From contig NZ_JAHVJR010000001.1 in the NCBI RefSeq assembly GCF_019801175.1, positions 2,046,001 to 2,110,000 on the forward strand: a stretch of DNA of 64,000 bases, read 5' to 3'. Positions 41,605 to 51,624 of this stretch are shown here, in pieces; position 1 is the first letter of the stretch; each line of letters starts with the position of its first letter. The DNA is from Vannielia litorea. Its GTDB lineage: Bacteria; Pseudomonadota; Alphaproteobacteria; Rhodobacterales; Rhodobacteraceae. Below the pieces are notes generated by a model. That model made no database searches and was not told the DNA's origin. It worked only from the letters and a program-made list of their open reading frames with translations. The position numbers and the translations under genes are program-made.

Positions 41605-44577
41605 TTACCCCAGCGCCTCGTCACACCGCCCGCAGACGGCTTCATGCCCATGCGTGCCCACGTCCGGCAGGATCTTCCAGCACCGCTGGCACTTCGCACC
41701 CTCGGCCTTTTCGAAGACCACGCCCACGCCTTCCACTTCCGGCATCCGGAAAGCCTCGGAGGGCGCCGGATCGCCCGAGAGCGACACGGCGGAGGTGATG
41801 CAGATATCGTCGAAGGCGACCGACTTCAGCGACTCCAGCACACCTGCATCCTCCACATGCACCACTGGCGCGGCCTCCAGCGAGGCGCCGATGACCTTCT
41901 CGCGCCGCTGCACCTCGAGCGCCGCCGTCACCACGCGCCGCGCGCGCCGCACGCCGGCCCACTTTTCCGCCAGCGCCTCGTCGCGCCAGCCAACCGGGGT
42001 CTCGGGAATATCGACCAGATGCACCGAGGAGCCCTCGCCGCCGAACCGTTCCAGCCAGACCTCCTCCATCGTGAAGACAAGCACTGGCGCAAGCCATGTG
42101 GTCAGCCGGTGGAAGAGAATATCCAGCACCGTCCGCGCCGCCCGACGGCGGGCCGAGTCGCCATCGCAATAAAGCGCATCCTTACGGACGTCGAAGTAGA
42201 AGCTCGAAAGCTCCACCGTGGCAAAATTGAACACCGCCTGGAACACGCCCTGGAAGTCGTAGGCATTGTAGCCCTTGCGCACGACCTCATCGAGCTCCGC
42301 CAGCCGGTGCAGCACCCAGCGCTCCAGCTCGGGCATATCGGCAGGCTCCACGGCCTCCGCCGCCTCATAGCCCGCCAGATTGCCCAGCAGGAAGCGCATG
42401 GTGTTGCGCAGGCGGCGGTAGCTGTCGGCCACCCCTTTCAGGATCTCCGGCCCGATCCGCTGGTCGGCGGTGTAATCGGTCTGCGCCACCCAGAGCCGCA
42501 GAATGTCGGCGCCGTACTGCTTCACCACCTCCTCGGGGACGATGGTGTTGCCGAGCGACTTCGACATCTTGTTGCCCTTCTCGTCCAGCGTGAACCCGTG
42601 GGTCAGCACGCCTCGATAGGGGGCAACGCCGCGGGTGCCGACCGATTGCAGCAGCGACGAGTGGAACCAGCCGCGATGCTGGTCGGTGCCCTCAAGGTAC
42701 AGGTCGGCCACCCCATCGGGCGAGCCATCCTCACGGTCGCGCAGAACGAAGGCATGGGTCGAGCCAGAGTCGAACCACACGTCGAGCACATCGAAGATCT
42801 GATCGTAGTCCTCGGCGTTGTAATCATTGCCAAGGAACCGCTCCTTGGCCCCTTCCGCATACCACGCATCCGCGCCCTCGGCTTCGAAGGCCTCGATGAT
42901 CCGCGCATTCACCGCCGCATCGCGCAGCAAGAAGCCCTCGTCATCGGGCATCGCGCCCTTCTTCACGAAGCAGGTCAGCGGCACGCCCCAGGCCCGCTGG
43001 CGCGAAAGCACCCAGTCAGGACGCGATTCCATCATGGAATACAGACGGTTGCGCCCGCTCTGCGGGGTCCACTTCACCTGATCGATGGCGGTCAGCGCGC
43101 GCTGGCGGATCGTGGTGCCAAGGCTGTCCTGCCCGTCGCCCAAATCCTTGTCGATGGCGGCAAACCACTGCGGCGTGTTTCGGTAGATCAGCGGCGCCTT
43201 GGAGCGCCAGCTATGCGGGTAGCTGTGGGTGATCCGCCCACGCGCGATCAGCATGCGCGCCTCCGCGAGCTTGTCGATCACCGCTTTGTTGGCCCCGCCT
43301 TCCTTGCCGTTAGGCTTGATGATGACCTCACCGCCAAAAAACGGCAGATCAGCGCGGAAGGAGCCATCCTCCAGCACGTTGTAGGTCATCGGCAGGCCAT
43401 ACTGGCGGCCGATCTGGTAGTCGTCGTCACCATGGCTCGGGGCGGTATGCACAAAGCCGGTGCCGGCCTCGGCGGTCACATGATCGCCCGGCAGCATCGG
43501 CACGTCATAGTCCCATTCGCCCTCGGCGCCCTCCAGCTTGTAGAGCGGATGCACGGTTTTCATCGCGCCCAGCTCAGCCGCGGCAGCGCCCCGCAGGCGC
43601 TCGTAGCTTTCCACCCGCGCCTGCGCCATCACCGCTTCGGCCAGATCGTCTGCCAGCAAGTACTTGTCGCCCACCCGCGCCCAGTTATCCTCCGCCGCGC
43701 CGGTCACGCGATAGAGGCCATAACTTATCTCGGGGCTGAAGCAGACCGCCCGGTTCTGCGGGATGGTCCAGGGCGTCGTCGTCCAGATGATCACCGAGGT
43801 CTCGGCAAAATCTTCGGCCATGGCGTTCACCGCCGCCATCACCGCATCCTGCCCCTCGTGGCCCTCTGCCGCGAAATGCTCGATCAATTCCGGCGTGCCC
43901 GAGAACCCGCCGATCCGGAACTTCACCCAGATCGTGTGGCTCTGGTGGTCATGGTATTCCACCTCCGCCTCGGCCAGCGCCGTCTTCTCGACCGGCGACC
44001 ACATCACCGGCTTCGAGCCTTGGTAGAGCGCCCCGTTCATCAGAAACTTCTGGAACTCGGCGGCAATCGTCGCTTCGGCGTGGAAATCCATCGTCAGGTA
44101 GGGCTCGGGCCAATTGCCCGTCACGCCCAGCCGCTTGAACTCTTCGCGCTGGATATCCACCCACTTCTCGGCGAACGCGCGGCACTCCTGCCGCAACTCT
44201 ACGATCGGAACCTCGTCCTTGTCGCGGCCCTTCTGGCGATATTGTTCCTCGATCTTCCACTCGATCGGCAACCCGTGGCAGTCCCAGCCGGGGATGTAGC
44301 GCGCATCGCGGCCCATCATCTGCTGCGAGCGCACCACCATGTCCTTCAGGATCTTGTTTAGCCCGTGGCCGATGTGCAGGTGGCCGTTGGCGTAAGGAGG
44401 CCCATCGTGCAGCGTGAAGGGCTCGCGACCCTCCTTTTCGCGCAGGCGATCATAAACCCCGATCTCCTCCCAGCGGGCCAGCCAGCCCGGCTCGCGCTTG
44501 GGCAGGCCCGCGCGCATCGGAAATTCGGTTTGGGGGAGATTCAGGGTGTCTTTGTAGTCAGGCGTGTCGGCGCACAT
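41605..44577 (-). CDS. ileS: Isoleucyl-tRNA synthetase
   Basis: A 990-residue class Ia synthetase that charges tRNA-Ile and edits valine. The HIGH motif is PYANGHLHIGHGLN near residue 70 and KMSKS is GNKMSKSLGNT. The CP1 editing domain (TTPWTIPQNRAV) lies between them. The C-terminal zinc finger has CQRCW and CGRCDEA. I chose the ATG at 44577 (MCADTPDYKDTLNLP) because that is the conserved bacterial N-terminus; the frame is open 20 codons further upstream. ogt follows immediately. Confidence 0.97.
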   Translation of the reverse strand: MCADTPDYKDTLNLPQTEFPMRAGLPKREPGWLARWEEIGVYDRLREKEGREPFTLHDGPPYANGHLHIGHGLNKILKDMVVRSQQMMGRDARYIPGWDCHGLPIEWKIEEQYRQKGRDKDEVPIVELRQECRAFAEKWVDIQREEFKRLGVTGNWPEPYLTMDFHAEATIAAEFQKFLMNGALYQGSKPVMWSPVEKTALAEAEVEYHDHQSHTIWVKFRIGGFSGTPELIEHFAAEGHEGQDAVMAAVNAMAEDFAETSVIIWTTTPWTIPQNRAVCFSPEISYGLYRVTGAAEDNWARVGDKYLLADDLAEAVMAQARVESYERLRGAAAAELGAMKTVHPLYKLEGAEGEWDYDVPMLPGDHVTAEAGTGFVHTAPSHGDDDYQIGRQYGLPMTYNVLEDGSFRADLPFFGGEVIIKPNGKEGGANKAVIDKLAEARMLIARGRITHSYPHSWRSKAPLIYRNTPQWFAAIDKDLGDGQDSLGTTIRQRALTAIDQVKWTPQSGRNRLYSMMESRPDWVLSRQRAWGVPLTCFVKKGAMPDDEGFLLRDAAVNARIIEAFEAEGADAWYAEGAKERFLGNDYNAEDYDQIFDVLDVWFDSGSTHAFVLRDREDGSPDGVADLYLEGTDQHRGWFHSSLLQSVGTRGVAPYRGVLTHGFTLDEKGNKMSKSLGNTIVPEEVVKQYGADILRLWVAQTDYTADQRIGPEILKGVADSYRRLRNTMRFLLGNLAGYEAAEAVEPADMPELERWVLHRLAELDEVVRKGYNAYDFQGVFQAVFNFATVELSSFYFDVRKDALYCDGDSARRRAARTVLDILFHRLTTWLAPVLVFTMEEVWLERFGGEGSSVHLVDIPETPVGWRDEALAEKWAGVRRARRVVTAALEVQRREKVIGASLEAAPVVHVEDAGVLESLKSVAFDDICITSAVSLSGDPAPSEAFRMPEVEGVGVVFEKAEGAKCQRCWKILPDVGTHGHEAVCGRCDEALG

Positions 44578-44787
44578 GGGGGGCGTCCTTGGCGTGGTCT
44601 TTTCGGGTGTTCGGTGAGGGGCGGCGCGGCAGGCCATGCGCCTTGTCCCGGCGGCTCATCTGTCAGAGCGCCGGGCCGCTAATTCGAATGATGGCGAGGC
44701 CCGAGAACATCATGGGGAGGCTTATAGGCAGGGCTGCGGGCAAGGTCCAGCACGTAGGGCGGCGTTGCCCTGCCGCCCGCAGGATCC

Positions 44788-47580
44788 TCACTCCGGCGGC
44801 CTGTCCTCTTCTGCACCCTCTGCCGCGCCATCTTCGCCCGCAGCCCGCTCCGCCGCCTCCTGTGCCGCCCAGCGGTTGAGCCAGGCCAGCGCCGCCAGCG
44901 ACAGGCCGAGCGCGAGGAAGGAGAACACCCGGAACAGCCCCGTCAGCCCCCGCGCATCGATCAGGAACACCTTCACCACCGCCAGCCCAATCACCACCAG
45001 CGCCGCCCGCCGCAGCACGGTCGATCCCTTGGCAATCGCCTGCCACAGCAGGACTGCGCCCAAAGCAATCAGCACAACCGTGTAGGTATAGAGCTCGCCA
45101 TCAAACCAGCCGTTGCCGTACCACATCCCACCCGGCTGCCAGAATCGACGGATCTCCAGAAACACCCAGAACCCTGCAAGCCCCACCGCTGCGCTCAACC
45201 CGCCGCGGCGCCACCAGCGCCCGCCGATCCGGGCGAGCAGGGCAAACACCACCGCCGGGCCGAGGTAGGCCACCGCCAGCGTGTCAAACACCAGTGGCCC
45301 GTGCACCGTGGTATCGGGCAGCGAGAAGCCCCCGGCCGAGAGGAACGGGTTCGAGAGGGTCAGCCCGATGAGCAGGAAGAACCCGGACACCACCGTATAT
45401 CCCGCCGCCAGCACCACGCGCAGCCACTTCAGCCAGCCACCCAGCCGCATCCGGTACACCTGCGCGGCAGCACAGAGCAGCCAGACCATCGCGGTCAGCC
45501 CCATCGTCCAATGGCTCGCCAGCTCATCCGTGCCCACACGCTCGTCGATGAACCGCCAGATCGTGGCGGTCACGAAGATGCCGCCGATCATCAGCAGCCC
45601 GCTCTCCAGAAAGGCCCGGCCCAGCGTGCGCTGCGCCTCCGGCATGATCCGCCACGCCGCCGCCATCCCGCCGAGCGCCGCGCCGAAGCCGAGCAGGAAG
45701 GCGCCCCAGCTTGCCTCGACCGACCAAAAGAGCCCCGGGTCGATCACCACGCGCCAGCCCAGCACGATCACCCCGAGCGCGATGAACACCTGCATCTCCC
45801 GCAGGCGGAACCGCCGGTCGAGCCAGGCGGCCATCACTAGCAGCACCGCCAGCGCCACAGTCAGCGCCTCCTTGGTCAGCAGCACGAAAAGCGCCAAAGC
45901 GATCAGCGAGGCCGCCGAGAGCACCGCCCAGGCTGTGCGCCGCGCCGGGCCGCCGTCGGCCCGCGCAAAGCGCACCGCAATCGCCACCATCAGCGCCGCC
46001 AGCCCCAGCACATGCCCCGCCCAGCCAAAGGTGCCCGGCACACGCGGCGACAGCCAGAACAGCTCCAGCCCCAGCGGCACCAAGGGCGCGAAGAGCGCCG
46101 CGAAGATGCCCCAGAACAGCGCCGCCCGGCCCACGCCCTCGCGGCCGTCCACAAGGCTGCGCCACGCCGCCGCCACCGCGCCGTGAGCCGCCAATACCAG
46201 CACGAGGCTCGCCTCCAGCGGCAGGGCGGGCAGCGGGTCGCCGGTGGCATCCACCTGCACCGTCTCGCGCATCAGCACCGCGCCCATCACGCTCTCCAGC
46301 GGGATCACCGCCAGAAAGCCCAGCGCCGGAAACAGCACCAGCTCGCTCAGCGCCTTCGCCTGCCACGCCCAGAGGGCGACAGCGAGGATCAGCACCGTAT
46401 AGAGACCCTCGATCAGCAAAAACTCGGCTGCGCCATCGCGGGGCAGAACCAGCAACACAACGCTCGCCGTGGCCATCGCGCCCCACGCGATGAGCACCTC
46501 GTATCCGCCCCGCCCTGCGCCCTTGTCGAGCAGCCAGCGCAGCGGCGCACCGCCCGCATGGGTCGGCCCGATCTCGCGGCGCGGAAAGGCCATCGCCGCC
46601 AGCACCAGCACCGTGAGCAGCACGGCAAAGCCCGGCATCTCGCCCGATCCCGCAAACACCGCTAACCCGCCAAGCCCGGCCACCCCCAGCGCCAGCACCG
46701 AGACCCAGCGCCACTGGCGCCACGCATCAATCGCCAGCCCCGCCACGCCGAGCAATCCGTAGTAAACGTAAAACAGCGTTGCGCCTTCGGCCTCGCCCCC
46801 CACGAGGAACGGCGCCGCCCCCGCGCCGATCAGCCCGAAAGCCGCCAGCACCGGTCCATTCAGCCAGCCCAGCAGCATCGCCCCCACCGACACGGCCAAC
46901 AGCCCCGACATCGCGGTGCCTGCGCCGATCAGGTCGTAGAGTGACCGCGCCGCCAGCACCGCACCATAGAGCGAGACAATCCCCGCTGCGCTGAACGTGT
47001 CCGGCAAATAGGCGGTGGCATCCCCCGCGCTCTGCCTGCGGCGGATCCATTCGCCCCCCCCGATCAGCGCCGCGCCCAGCGCCAGCGCCGCGGCCACCCG
47101 CATCACCGGCGTCAGGTAGCCCTGCTCGATCCCGTATTGCACAAGGAACAGCCCAGCGAGGGCGAGGCTAAGGGCGGAGACGGCGTAAAACCAGTTGGCC
47201 TGCAACCACGCCACCAACTTGCCGCCACCGCGCGGCACAACCGGCCCCGCCTCCGGGGCGGGCCCGTCTACCGCTGGGTCATAGCCCTCTTCCCACGGCA
47301 GCTTGCGCCGCGCGGGCGCCGCCTCTTCCGGCTCCGGCTCTGCTCTTGCAGGCGTCGCCGCCGGGTCCATCAACTCCCGCGCCGTCTTGCGCTCCTCTGG
47401 CGGGGGCGCCGCCGCCTCGGCTGCGGGCCGCTGCGCTTCTGCGCCCCGCTTCAGCCCTTCGATCTCCCGCAAAGCCCGGTCAAGGCTGCGCCGCATCCGC
47501 CCCAAGCCCATTTGGACGGCCACCAGCCAGACCAGCAGGCCAATGACGCAGAGCGTCAAAAACGCAACCACAACTTCCAC
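44788..47580 (-). CDS. DUF2339 giant membrane protein
   Basis: A 930-residue protein of the DUF2339 family. An N-terminal helix (FLTLCVIGLLVWLVAVQMGL) is followed by a short coiled coil and a Pro/Ala/Glu-rich linker up to about residue 120. About 25 transmembrane helices then fill the rest (starting NWFYAVSALSLALAGLFLVQYG). The function is unknown; the fold is proposed to be transporter- or polymer-synthesis-like. The GTG at 47580 is the start. It stands alone: about 75 nt from the YcjF gene upstream and 210 nt before ileS. No catalytic motif is seen. Confidence 0.88.
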   Translation of the reverse strand: MEVVVAFLTLCVIGLLVWLVAVQMGLGRMRRSLDRALREIEGLKRGAEAQRPAAEAAAPPPEERKTARELMDPAATPARAEPEPEEAAPARRKLPWEEGYDPAVDGPAPEAGPVVPRGGGKLVAWLQANWFYAVSALSLALAGLFLVQYGIEQGYLTPVMRVAAALALGAALIGGGEWIRRRQSAGDATAYLPDTFSAAGIVSLYGAVLAARSLYDLIGAGTAMSGLLAVSVGAMLLGWLNGPVLAAFGLIGAGAAPFLVGGEAEGATLFYVYYGLLGVAGLAIDAWRQWRWVSVLALGVAGLGGLAVFAGSGEMPGFAVLLTVLVLAAMAFPRREIGPTHAGGAPLRWLLDKGAGRGGYEVLIAWGAMATASVVLLVLPRDGAAEFLLIEGLYTVLILAVALWAWQAKALSELVLFPALGFLAVIPLESVMGAVLMRETVQVDATGDPLPALPLEASLVLVLAAHGAVAAAWRSLVDGREGVGRAALFWGIFAALFAPLVPLGLELFWLSPRVPGTFGWAGHVLGLAALMVAIAVRFARADGGPARRTAWAVLSAASLIALALFVLLTKEALTVALAVLLVMAAWLDRRFRLREMQVFIALGVIVLGWRVVIDPGLFWSVEASWGAFLLGFGAALGGMAAAWRIMPEAQRTLGRAFLESGLLMIGGIFVTATIWRFIDERVGTDELASHWTMGLTAMVWLLCAAAQVYRMRLGGWLKWLRVVLAAGYTVVSGFFLLIGLTLSNPFLSAGGFSLPDTTVHGPLVFDTLAVAYLGPAVVFALLARIGGRWWRRGGLSAAVGLAGFWVFLEIRRFWQPGGMWYGNGWFDGELYTYTVVLIALGAVLLWQAIAKGSTVLRRAALVVIGLAVVKVFLIDARGLTGLFRVFSFLALGLSLAALAWLNRWAAQEAAERAAGEDGAAEGAEEDRPPE

Positions 47581-47655
47581 AATCCGCCCCCATTATCCCC
47601 GGTCCGGAAACAGTAACGCCCTGAAACCTCACAGGGAAGCGCCGGCAAACCGGCG

Positions 47656-48663
47656 CTACCCGTCCTCTCGCCCCGCCTCACTCCGGCCAAAAAGCCCCGT
47701 GAGCGCACGGCTCACCAGCCCCGTCACGCTGGGCCGTCTGCCCTCGCCAAAGGGCAGCGGGCGGCAGACCTCCATCGCGGCCACGCCAACTCGTGCGGTC
47801 AGCGCGCCATTGATCACCCCTTCGCCGAACCGGCGCGAGAGCTTGCTCAGCACCCCGCCGCCTGCAACCGAGCCGATCAGGTCATCCCCCACCGCCACAG
47901 CGCCCGTGGCGACCAGATGCGCCAGCACCGTCCGCGTCAGCCGCCAGCTGCCGAGCACGCCCGCTCGCCCGCCATAGACCTCGGCGATCCGCCGTATCAT
48001 CCGCATGTTGGAGGTCAGCGCGGTGAACACATCGGCCAGCGCCAGCGGCACCACCGCCGTCACCGTGGCCACCTGCCGCGCCGCCGCCTCCACCTCGGCC
48101 TGCGCCGCGGCGTCGAGCGGCACCAGCAATTCGCGCTCGGCAAGGGAAAGCAGCGCATCGGCGTCAAAGGCATCACCCCGCCGCTCCGCCAGCCGCTCCC
48201 GGCCCCAGCGCGTGTCATCCCGCGTGGCATAGAGCCGCTCCAGACGGTCCACCACGCCCCGTGCAGCGCCCAGATCGCCGCTCACCAGCGCCCCGGCGGC
48301 CGCCTTCTGGAGCCCGTCGAGCCGCGCCAACCGGGCAAAGGCCGCCAACTCGCGCAGCGCCATCACCGCCAGCGCCAGCAGCGTCACGGCAATCAGCACC
48401 GTCGCCACCCAGCCCAGCACCGGGCTGCGCTCCAGCAGGCGCATCACAAAGTCCCATGCCGCAACCGAGACCACGAGGCTGACCACGCCCGCGAGCCCGG
48501 CCCAGAACAGCCGCGCAATCCGGCTGCCGGGCCGCGCGGAGCGCACCGCGAGCCGCTGCATCGCCGCAGGCCCCTGCGCCACCTCCGGCACCGGCGGGGC
48601 CTTGTCGGGCCCCGGCGCATCATCCTCTACCTCAAAGACCAGCGGCCCCGATTTCTCGCTCAT
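47656..48663 (-). CDS. YcjF/DUF697 family membrane protein
   Basis: A 335-residue YcjF-type protein (TIGR01620). A Pro/Glu-rich cytoplasmic N-terminus is followed by two transmembrane helices (LFWAGLAGVVSLVVSVAAW and VLIAVTLLALAVMALRELA), and a C-terminal DUF697-like region contains ARQVATVTAVVPLALADVF and MRMIRRIAEVYGG. It is the usual partner of the YcjX GTPase-like protein, whose stop overlaps this start (ATGA at 48660-48663). The ATG at 48663 replaces a longer open frame that runs into ycjX. A 7-bp hairpin overlaps the stop codon. Confidence 0.87.
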   Translation of the reverse strand: MSEKSGPLVFEVEDDAPGPDKAPPVPEVAQGPAAMQRLAVRSARPGSRIARLFWAGLAGVVSLVVSVAAWDFVMRLLERSPVLGWVATVLIAVTLLALAVMALRELAAFARLARLDGLQKAAAGALVSGDLGAARGVVDRLERLYATRDDTRWGRERLAERRGDAFDADALLSLAERELLVPLDAAAQAEVEAAARQVATVTAVVPLALADVFTALTSNMRMIRRIAEVYGGRAGVLGSWRLTRTVLAHLVATGAVAVGDDLIGSVAGGGVLSKLSRRFGEGVINGALTARVGVAAMEVCRPLPFGEGRRPSVTGLVSRALTGLFGRSEAGREDG

Positions 48664-50075
48664 CGCAACCTGTCTCCGATCAGGAATTCCGCCGCCCGGT
48701 CCAGCCGGATATGCGGCGGCCCCTCGCCCGGCGCGAGAGACACCTCCGCCGGCGCGAACTTCATCACCGCGTAATCGCCGTCGAGCCACGCCTCGCGTCC
48801 GCCCCGCGCCGCGCCCAGCAGCCGCCCCGGGTCCGCTGGCAAAGCACCGGGGTACATCGCCGCCTTCTTGCCCGTCTCCATCAGCGTGCCACGCACAAGG
48901 TCAATCTCGCGGCCCTCATGGCTGCGCGTCTCCTCCGTTGTGGCCCGCAACGCGGCAATGCTCATCGCCTGCGTCTTGGCCCCGGCAAAATCCGCCCGGT
49001 CCTTGGCCTCGCGCACCAGCGCCTCTGTGATCGCCGTCAGGCTGCCGTGCTGTTTGTGGTGCAGATGGTCCGCCTTGGTCGCCGCAAAGAGGATCTTCTC
49101 CACCCTGTGCCCGCCCAGCAGCCGGGTGAGCCAACCGTTCCGACCTGGCTTGAACGCGCCCAGAATATCGGCCATTGCCTGCCGCAGATCTTCCAGCGCC
49201 TTCGGCCCCGCATGAATGGCGCCCAGCACATCCACCAGCACCACCTGCCGGTCGATCTCGGCAAAATGGTCGCGGAAGAACGGCTTCACCACCGCCCGCT
49301 TGTAGGCCTCGAACCGCCGGGCCAGTTCCCGCCGCAGCGAGCCGCGCGGCGCCTCGCCAGCAGGCAGCGGCGCGAAGGTCAGCGCCGGCGAGCCCTCCAG
49401 CTCCCCCGGCAGCAGGAACCGCCCCGGCGTGCAGTCTGAATACCCCGCCTCCCGCGCGGCCTTCAGATAGTCCGCAAAGGCCTCCGAGAGCTGCTTGGCT
49501 TCCGGCTCCTCCAGCTTGCCCGCCCCGTCCACAGCCTCAAGCGCCGCAACAAACGCCGCGCCCTCCGTCCGCGCCCGTGCCTTCTCTAGCGCCTGCGCGG
49601 CCCAATCGTCGTAGCTCATGTCGAGTAAGCCAAGGTCCAGCAGCCACTCGCCGGGGTAATCCACGATATCGAGATGCACCACCTGCGGCCCGCGCAACCC
49701 GCCCAGCAAGCCGCCCGGCTGCACCTTCAGGCTCAGCCGCAGCTCGCTCACCGCCCGCGTGCTCTCGGGCCAGTGCGGCTCGGGGCCGACCATCGCGGCA
49801 AGGTGGTCCTCATAGGCAAAGCGCGGCACCGTGTCGTCGGGCTGGGGCTGCAGATAGGCCGTCTGAATCGCCCCCTCCGCCGCCGCCCGCAGCCCGCCCA
49901 TCCGCGCCCGGTCCATCAGGTTGGCCACCAGCGAGGTGATGAACACCGTCTTGCCCGCCCGGCTTAACCCGGTCACGCCCAGCCGGATGCGCGGCTCCAG
50001 AAAGCCCCCGGTGACCACATGGCCCACGGTCTCGACGCCCCGCGTCACCCCATCCACGATGGTTGAAACAACCAC
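48660..50075 (-). CDS. YcjX-family P-loop NTPase
   Basis: A 471-residue protein of the YcjX/DUF463 family, a GTPase-like P-loop protein linked to stress response (heat-shock and phage-shock regulons in enterobacteria). The P-loop is GLSRAGKT (residues 36-43), the next motif is VDYPGEWLLDL, and a base-recognition-like segment AATKADHLHH lies in the C-terminal half. The GTG start at 50075 is preceded by AGAAAGGGG. It is the first gene of a ycjX-ycjF pair and is translationally coupled to it. About 80 nt separate it from the small membrane protein gene upstream. Confidence 0.9.
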   Translation of the reverse strand: MVVSTIVDGVTRGVETVGHVVTGGFLEPRIRLGVTGLSRAGKTVFITSLVANLMDRARMGGLRAAAEGAIQTAYLQPQPDDTVPRFAYEDHLAAMVGPEPHWPESTRAVSELRLSLKVQPGGLLGGLRGPQVVHLDIVDYPGEWLLDLGLLDMSYDDWAAQALEKARARTEGAAFVAALEAVDGAGKLEEPEAKQLSEAFADYLKAAREAGYSDCTPGRFLLPGELEGSPALTFAPLPAGEAPRGSLRRELARRFEAYKRAVVKPFFRDHFAEIDRQVVLVDVLGAIHAGPKALEDLRQAMADILGAFKPGRNGWLTRLLGGHRVEKILFAATKADHLHHKQHGSLTAITEALVREAKDRADFAGAKTQAMSIAALRATTEETRSHEGREIDLVRGTLMETGKKAAMYPGALPADPGRLLGAARGGREAWLDGDYAVMKFAPAEVSLAPGEGPPHIRLDRAAEFLIGDRLR

Positions 50076-50158
50076 ACCTGCCCCTTTCTCCGTTACAGCA
50101 GATACTTAGGGCAGGCGGCGGCCCATGTGTAGGGTTGGCAATCTGGCCCACCCGGCCC

Positions 50159-50530
50159 TCAGAGCCGCCCGCTCTCCCAAAGCCACCAGATCACCAGCCC
50201 GCTGATCAGCAGGAAGTTGAACGCCAGCCACCCGAGGATGCCCAGCACAACACCCTTGCGCCGGTCGGCCGGATCGACCGTCTCCAGAAAGCGCCGCACC
50301 GACTTCTCCGCCTTCGCGATCCGCGCCGCATCATACTGAAAGGCGAACTTCGGCACCTCCATCCGGGCCTCCGTGTCGGCGATATAGGCGGCCTCTCGGC
50401 GCACCTTCCTCGGCAGCAGCCGCCCGCCCTTGCGCAGCTTCTCCGCCAGCGTCTCGCCCCGGCGGATGCCCAGCCGCTCGGCCATCATCACCGCCAACCC
50501 GTCCGCCACCTGTTTCACCGGATGTTCCAT
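50159..50530 (-). CDS. Conserved hypothetical protein with C-terminal membrane helix
   Basis: A 123-residue protein of unknown function. The first 90 residues are basic and helical (AEKLRKGGRLLPRKVRREAA). One long hydrophobic segment at the C-terminus (GILGWLAFNFLLISGLVIWWLW) predicts a tail-anchored protein with its head in the cytoplasm. No catalytic motif is recognised. It lies upstream of ycjX on the same strand and is divergent from the alpha/beta hydrolase gene. Codon usage is normal. Confidence 0.7.
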   Translation of the reverse strand: MEHPVKQVADGLAVMMAERLGIRRGETLAEKLRKGGRLLPRKVRREAAYIADTEARMEVPKFAFQYDAARIAKAEKSVRRFLETVDPADRRKGVVLGILGWLAFNFLLISGLVIWWLWESGRL

Positions 50531-50606
50531 GCCCCGCTTCTATCCCCGCCCATCGGCACAGAAAACCCCGCTTGAGCCGCCGCGCCACCCGCGCTACCTC
50601 CATGCC

Positions 50607-51371
50607 ATGCTGGCCACGACCCAATACGACGGCGCCCCCGGCGCCCCCGCCCTCCTCATCGCCCACGGCCTCTTCGGCTCGGCGCGCAACTGGAACGTCA
50701 TCGCCAAGCGCCTCTCCGGCGCCCGCCGGGTGGTGACCGTCGACATGCGCAACCACGGCCAGTCGCCCTGGGCGGACAGCCACAGCTACGCCGACCTCGC
50801 CGCCGACCTCGCCGAGGTGATCGAGCACGAGGGCGCGCCGATGGACCTGCTCGGCCACTCGATGGGCGGCAAGGCCTCGATGATGCTGGCCCTCTCCCGC
50901 CCCGAACTGATCCGCCGCCTGATCGTGGCCGACATCGCCCCCGTCGCCTACGCCCACACCCAAGCGCACCTGATCGACGCCATGCGCGCGCTCGACCTCA
51001 CCGATCTGTCCTCCCGCTCCGAGGCCGACAAGCGCCTCGCCGCCCTTGTCGATGAGCCCGGCACCCGCGCCTTCCTGCTGCAATCGCTCGATCTCAAGGC
51101 CGACCCGCCCGCATGGCGCTTCAACCTCGACACGCTGGAGCGCGACATGCCCGGCATCGTCGGCTGGCCCTCGCCCACCGGCGAACACACCGGCCCCACG
51201 CTCTTTCTGACCGGCGCCGAGAGCGACTATGTCACCCCCGAGGCCCGGCCCGAGATCAAAGCCCGCTTCCCCAATGCCCGCTTCGCCAAGATCCCCGGCG
51301 CGGGCCACTGGCTCCACGCCGACAAGCCGCGCGAGTTCGAGGCGACGGTCGAGGCCTATCTCAGCGCCTAA
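50607..51371 (+). CDS. Alpha/beta-fold hydrolase (YbfF-like esterase)
   Basis: A 254-residue alpha/beta hydrolase. The oxyanion HGLFGSARNW is at about residues 20-29, the nucleophile elbow is LGHSMGGKA near residue 92, and a late GAGHWLHADKP provides the catalytic His. Overall it resembles YbfF-type short-chain acyl esterases. The physiological substrate is unknown. The ATG at 50607 gives the standard N-terminus; the frame is open upstream but antisense to the divergent small membrane protein gene. Its stop overlaps the convergent small gene by 4 nt. Confidence 0.9.
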   Translation: MLATTQYDGAPGAPALLIAHGLFGSARNWNVIAKRLSGARRVVTVDMRNHGQSPWADSHSYADLAADLAEVIEHEGAPMDLLGHSMGGKASMMLALSRPELIRRLIVADIAPVAYAHTQAHLIDAMRALDLTDLSSRSEADKRLAALVDEPGTRAFLLQSLDLKADPPAWRFNLDTLERDMPGIVGWPSPTGEHTGPTLFLTGAESDYVTPEARPEIKARFPNARFAKIPGAGHWLHADKPREFEATVEAYLSA

Positions 51372-51547
51372 CCGGCGATCTGCCGCGCGACCAAGAGCGA
51401 GACTGGCACTGCCACCACAGCCCCCGCAGCAGCCGCCACGAGGATCGGCCAGAGCGTGTCATGCCCCGTTACAAGCGCGGCCACCACAAAGCTGCCCGCA
51501 AGCGTGGTGCCGATGAGCGAATACAAAACCAAAGCGAGCCGGATCAT
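51368..51547 (-). CDS. Small two-helix membrane protein (roseobacter CTP-synthetase-mislabelled family)
   Basis: A 59-residue hydrophobic protein, MIRLALVLYSLIGTTLAGSF then a second helix ILVAAAAGAVVAVPVSLLVA ending ARQIAG. Similar short proteins in Rhodobacterales databases carry the name CTP synthetase, but it has none of that enzyme's domains, so the name is a propagated error. The function is unknown. The ATG at 51547 starts it; a longer frame exists without a better ribosome binding site. It is convergent with the hydrolase gene. Confidence 0.75.
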   Translation of the reverse strand: MIRLALVLYSLIGTTLAGSFVVAALVTGHDTLWPILVAAAAGAVVAVPVSLLVARQIAG

Positions 51548-51624
51548 CGCCAGCCTCCATTGCAGCGCACGCCCCGGTGCCACCCTGCCACGGGCGACAC
51601 ATTCAAACCTTGATATACGTCAAC

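Noticed and set aside
41080..44361. A 1093-codon open frame on the plus strand opposite ileS
   Set aside because: It is the antisense shadow of ileS in GC-rich DNA; the composition is His/Arg/Gln-rich with no domain resemblance, while ileS has all its catalytic motifs.
47639..47656. GCGCCGG/CCGGCGC hairpin at the end of the ycjF-like gene
   Set aside because: The minus-strand downstream sequence is not T-rich; it may be structural but is not called a terminator.
51368..51547. Naming the 59-residue membrane protein CTP synthetase
   Set aside because: CTP synthetase is a soluble enzyme of about 540 residues; nothing in this protein resembles it.
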